Shown piece by piece: positions 6,065-8,385 of a DNA stretch of 8,385 nt; position 1 is the stretch's first letter; each line of letters opens with the position of its first letter. Source of the stretch: Thermoplasmata archaeon (GTDB lineage: Archaea; Thermoplasmatota; SW-10-69-26); NCBI GenBank assembly GCA_003561665.1, contig PWVY01000258.1:1-8385 (forward strand), in the 5' to 3' direction. The notes under the pieces are model-generated. The model ran no database searches. It worked only from the letters and a program-made list of their open reading frames with translations, and had not been told where the DNA came from. Made by a program: the position numbers and the translations under genes.

Positions 6065-7926
6065 TCCTCGTTATCGTGGAGGCGTTCGAGCATGCTGGCG
6101 TAGAGGTCTCGTTGGGGGGGTTTGGATCGGTTGCGTAAGCGTTGGAGGATCAGTTCGGGCGTGCTTCGTGCAACGGTCCCGATGCGGGGGGTGCGGTCGA
6201 CCATGAGTTCGTCATCCTCGTCGAGGCCTTTGGCTTGGATGCCGTCGGTGCGGGCGGTGACGTGTTCGAGGATGTAGGGGGCCAGGTGCGTGACAAGCAC
6301 GGCGGGCGCGTCGCGCGCATCGAGGCGAGTGACGACTTCGGCGAGGATGGCGCTGGCGGCTTCGAGTTCGGTCATGGCTTCGAGTTCGTCGGCGAGCACG
6401 AGCACGTTCTCGTCGGTGAGGAGCACATCTTGGATGGTGGTGAGGAAGCCTTCGAACGCGCCGGCGCCCAGTTGGCGGGGGCGCTCGTAGTAGGCAAGCC
6501 CGTCCAGCAAGGGGAGGGTGGCGTGCTCGGCGGGAACGGGCAATCCGAGGTGGGCGAGGTAGGCGGTTTGTGCGAGGGTCTCGATGAGCGTGGTTTTGCC
6601 GCCGCTGTTGGCGCCGGTGAGAAGAGCGACGCCGTTAGGGACGGGGTAGTCGACGCGCTCGCCATCTTCGAGGGCGAGGTGGAGGGCGCCTTTCACGGTG
6701 AATCGGTCCCCGGGTTTGGGGTAGGTGAGTTCGTGCGCGCGTTGGGTTTGCTTGATGGCTTGATGTTGGTCCAGTGTGAAGGCTTGCTTGACCATCGCTT
6801 CGATCCCGTCTTGGTGGTTTTGCACGGCGTCCGCGATGGTTTGCGCGGCCTGGAAGCGCTCCAGCGCTGCATCTTCGCGCTGTTGGTCATCAAGCCGGGC
6901 AAGCTCGCGCGGGTCCACCTTGAGCGGGTACTCGTGCGTTAAGGGCGCACCGGCCAGGCCCGTCTCATCTTCGAACCCCTTGCGCGCGCTCGTTCGTGCC
7001 TCGTGCACCAGCTCCTCGACAGCCTGGTGCTTGCCTCCCTGAAGCACCTCGAGAACATCATGCCCGCTGAGCGTGACCTCCTCGATCCTTTCCTCGATGA
7101 CCTCGTTCGCTTCCTCGACACAGGCCTTGGCGACGTCTTCAAGGTCCACCGGGTCCACATCCCCCGCCTGGTCTAGCGCCTCCAGCACGGGGAAGGCATG
7201 ATCTTCCACATCCAGGAGGCCCGCTAGGCGAGACAACGCCTCCAGCACGTCCCGGTTGGCGCGTGCCCACGCCACATCCCTCCACGGCACGGCTTTGTAC
7301 GCTGCCTCGGGCGTCACGTGCACCGCGCCTGGCGGAGCATGCCCCATCGTCGCCGCGATCAAAAGGCCCGAACCCTGGCGATCCGCGCTCGTTGCCACAT
7401 CCACCCACGCATCCAACCCTTCCTCCATGATGTCCTCATGCAGCGAGCTTCCCACCTCCACGAACAACGTCACATCCCCCTCCGGCGAAGGCCTTGGATC
7501 CCTGGGAGACCGCACATCCCCCAACGCATCCACCACCGCTTCGAGATCCTCCCCCTCCAACCGCTTCGACCACGCACGCGAGGCCTCCAACCGCTCCCGC
7601 CACGCCGCCTCATCCCGCACCGGGGCAAGCGTCTCCAACCCTGCACGGCCCAAACTCGTCACCGCCCGCTCCAAGAACGGCTCCAACGCCTCCCGCGCCA
7701 ACGCTTCAGCATCCCCCGTTCGAAGCCACGAAGCATCCTCCCCACGATGCGCCTGCACCATCGCGACCGCCCGCTGGCGACTGATACCCGGCACGCTCGC
7801 CAACGAAGCCACATCCCCCTGATCAAGCACCTCCAAGACACCCTCGTGACCCCCCAGCTTGCGCTCCAAGCGGGATGAGAGCTTCGGCCCGATGCCCGGT
7901 AGGTCGATCCCCTCCTCGTCAGCCAC
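6061..7926 (-). CDS. Archaeal MutS-like ATPase with N-terminal helix-hairpin-helix motifs
   Basis: The protein has 621 residues from GTG 7926. Two helix-hairpin-helix motifs open it: LPGIGPKLSSRLE (9-21) and VPGISRQRAVAMV (45-57), which bind DNA backbone non-specifically. A long acidic helical region resembling the MutS lever and clamp spans about 70-400. The ABC-type ATPase follows: Walker A GANSGGKTT (438-446), a GAGAFEGFLTTIQDVLL segment where MutS has its signature loop (487-503), Walker B VLVLADELE (508-516) and the switch histidine in VLVTHL (547). The mismatch-recognition domain of bacterial MutS and the Smr nuclease of MutS2 are both absent. This matches the archaeal MutS-related, MutS2/MutS5-like proteins known from haloarchaea; the cellular role is unsettled, possibly binding of branched DNA. 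TTG 7938 and GTG 7935 are upstream in-frame starts, but a CTTAAG TATA element sits 27 nt before GTG 7926 and homologues start close to the first HhH. Codon use changes along the gene (see findings). Confidence 0.87.
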   Translation of the reverse strand: MADEEGIDLPGIGPKLSSRLERKLGGHEGVLEVLDQGDVASLASVPGISRQRAVAMVQAHRGEDASWLRTGDAEALAREALEPFLERAVTSLGRAGLETLAPVRDEAAWRERLEASRAWSKRLEGEDLEAVVDALGDVRSPRDPRPSPEGDVTLFVEVGSSLHEDIMEEGLDAWVDVATSADRQGSGLLIAATMGHAPPGAVHVTPEAAYKAVPWRDVAWARANRDVLEALSRLAGLLDVEDHAFPVLEALDQAGDVDPVDLEDVAKACVEEANEVIEERIEEVTLSGHDVLEVLQGGKHQAVEELVHEARTSARKGFEDETGLAGAPLTHEYPLKVDPRELARLDDQQREDAALERFQAAQTIADAVQNHQDGIEAMVKQAFTLDQHQAIKQTQRAHELTYPKPGDRFTVKGALHLALEDGERVDYPVPNGVALLTGANSGGKTTLIETLAQTAYLAHLGLPVPAEHATLPLLDGLAYYERPRQLGAGAFEGFLTTIQDVLLTDENVLVLADELEAMTELEAASAILAEVVTRLDARDAPAVLVTHLAPYILEHVTARTDGIQAKGLDEDDELMVDRTPRIGTVARSTPELILQRLRNRSKPPQRDLYASMLERLHDNED

Positions 7927-7950
7927 GAACCCCACCAACGCCTCGGGGGA

Positions 7951-7956
7951 CTTAAG
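7951..7956 (-). promoter_or_regulatory. TATA element of the MutS-like gene
   Basis: The minus strand reads GGCTTAAGTC with the CTTAAG core centred at 7953.5. This is 27 nt from GTG 7926, the expected distance for a leaderless archaeal transcript, and only 15-19 nt from the TTG and GTG farther upstream. It therefore decides the start used here. Confidence 0.5.
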
Positions 7957-7981
7957 CCACGCGCTCCACCCATGACGCGTT

Positions 7982-7993
7982 GCGAAAGATTAG
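7982..7993 (+). promoter_or_regulatory. BRE/TATA promoter of panE
   Basis: CGAAAGATTAGA combines a CGAAA BRE-like element with an AT-rich TATA-like core centred near 7990. Transcription would start near 8017, giving a leader of about 33 nt before the panE GTG, unlike the leaderless neighbours. It shares the 7939-8049 divergent region with the MutS-like promoter. Confidence 0.45.
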
Positions 7994-8020
7994 AACCCCA
8001 CCCCTCACGTACCCGCCCCG

Positions 8021-8059
8021 ATGCCATCCACGGGACGGAGGAACCCACCGTGCGCGTAA
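8021..8059 (+). other. Possible 12-codon upstream ORF overlapping the panE start
   Basis: An ATG at 8021 opens a 12-residue frame (MPSTGRRNPPCA) that stops with TAA at 8057-8059, in another frame, 10 nt past the first base of the panE GTG. The ATG lies about 30 nt from the TATA centre, so it could be read from an almost leaderless message. The frame contains the panE Shine-Dalgarno site. It may be chance. Confidence 0.25.
8037..8042 (+). promoter_or_regulatory. Shine-Dalgarno site for panE
   Basis: GGAGGA ends 7 nt before GTG 8050. It is the only clear Shine-Dalgarno sequence at a gene start in this window, and it supports GTG as the panE start rather than the internal ATG at 8065. Confidence 0.6.
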
Positions 8060-8385
8060 CCGTCATGGGCGCCGGCGCCATTGGCTCCCTCATCGGAGCC
8101 CGCCTTGCCCCTGACCATGACGTCACGCTCGTTGCACGCCACCCCCACGTCCAAGCTATCCAAGACAAAGGCCTCCGCATCACAGGGCACACCCAACGCA
8201 CCGTCCACCCCCAAGCCACCACGAACACCAGCGAACTTCCCGAAGCCGATGCCGTCTTCTTCACCGTGAAAGCCTACGACACGAACCAAGCCATCCAAGA
8301 CGCCCTCCCCCTCATCGGAGAACACACCTACGTCGTCAGCCTCCAAAACGGGCTCGGCAACCTCGAAACCATCGCCAAGCACGTC
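8050..8385 (+). CDS. panE: 2-dehydropantoate 2-reductase (ketopantoate reductase), N-terminal part
   Basis: The frame is open from GTG 8050 to the window edge (112 codons). The product begins MRVTVMGAGAIGSLIGARLA, the Rossmann fold with the GxGxxG dinucleotide-binding loop at residues 7-12. It continues with a VTLVARH strand, FFTVKAYDTNQAI (residues 70-82) and VSLQNGLGNLETI (95-107), the typical ApbA/PanE motifs that bind NADPH and pantoate. The enzyme reduces 2-dehydropantoate to pantoate with NADPH, in the cytosol, for coenzyme A synthesis. The start is fixed by the Shine-Dalgarno site and by the N-terminal strand. The catalytic C-terminal domain lies outside the window. The gene is divergent from the MutS-like gene. 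Other members of the ketopantoate reductase family act on different 2-keto acids, so the substrate is inferred. Confidence 0.9.
   Translation, partial: MRVTVMGAGAIGSLIGARLAPDHDVTLVARHPHVQAIQDKGLRITGHTQRTVHPQATTNTSELPEADAVFFTVKAYDTNQAIQDALPLIGEHTYVVSLQNGLGNLETIAKHV

Noticed and set aside
6142..6942. 266-codon open frame on the plus strand
   Set aside because: It lies opposite the Walker A to Walker B region of the MutS-like gene and is a mirror of its codon pattern (Gly/Val/Glu-rich), with no recognisable motif.
1..8385. Mobile element, CRISPR array or defence island
   Set aside because: I found no transposase, integrase, terminal inverted repeats or regularly spaced repeats, and gene content is of housekeeping or conserved archaeal type.

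Overview
The window looks like ordinary chromosomal DNA of a GC-rich euryarchaeon. The archaeal evidence is direct: TTAA/TTTAAA-type TATA elements lie about 25-33 nt upstream of several start codons with no Shine-Dalgarno sequence, which is the leaderless arrangement. The gene families agree. They are a haloarchaeal-style PiT phosphate permease, a short protein resembling a conserved haloarchaeal family (DUF5828, from memory), an archaeal MutS-like ATPase with helix-hairpin-helix motifs, and a membrane-anchored regulator with two winged helices. Proteins are moderately acidic with Glu more frequent than Asp. A relative of Halobacteria or a Thermoplasmatota lineage fits; I cannot place it further. 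I see no insertion sequence, CRISPR, integrase, tRNA or rRNA.

Layout: 1-744 (-) is the N-terminal part of a lipoprotein with PepSY-like repeats, running off the left edge. 798-3011 (-) is a large membrane-bound transcription regulator: signal or anchor, about 530-residue ectodomain, one membrane helix, two winged helices. 3079-4233 (-) is a PiT-family phosphate permease. 4294-4908 (-) is the small DUF5828-like protein, 60 bp upstream of the permease and probably co-transcribed. 5066-6064 (+) is a ThiI-like THUMP protein whose PP-loop is degenerate. 6061-7926 (-) is the HhH-MutS ATPase, convergent with the THUMP gene and sharing a TTAG tetranucleotide that supplies both stop codons. 8050-8385 (+) is the start of a ketopantoate reductase gene (panE), running off the right edge.

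Functional links are modest. The regulator and lipoprotein may form an envelope-sensing pair, and the small protein may serve the phosphate permease. The THUMP, MutS-like and PanE genes are housekeeping-type genes without an evident common pathway. The most unexpected features are the loss of the PP-loop in the ThiI-like protein and strong kilobase-scale strand-composition (G+T versus A+C) blocks. These blocks flip inside genes and do not follow gene orientation. I found no convincing new defence or mobile system.
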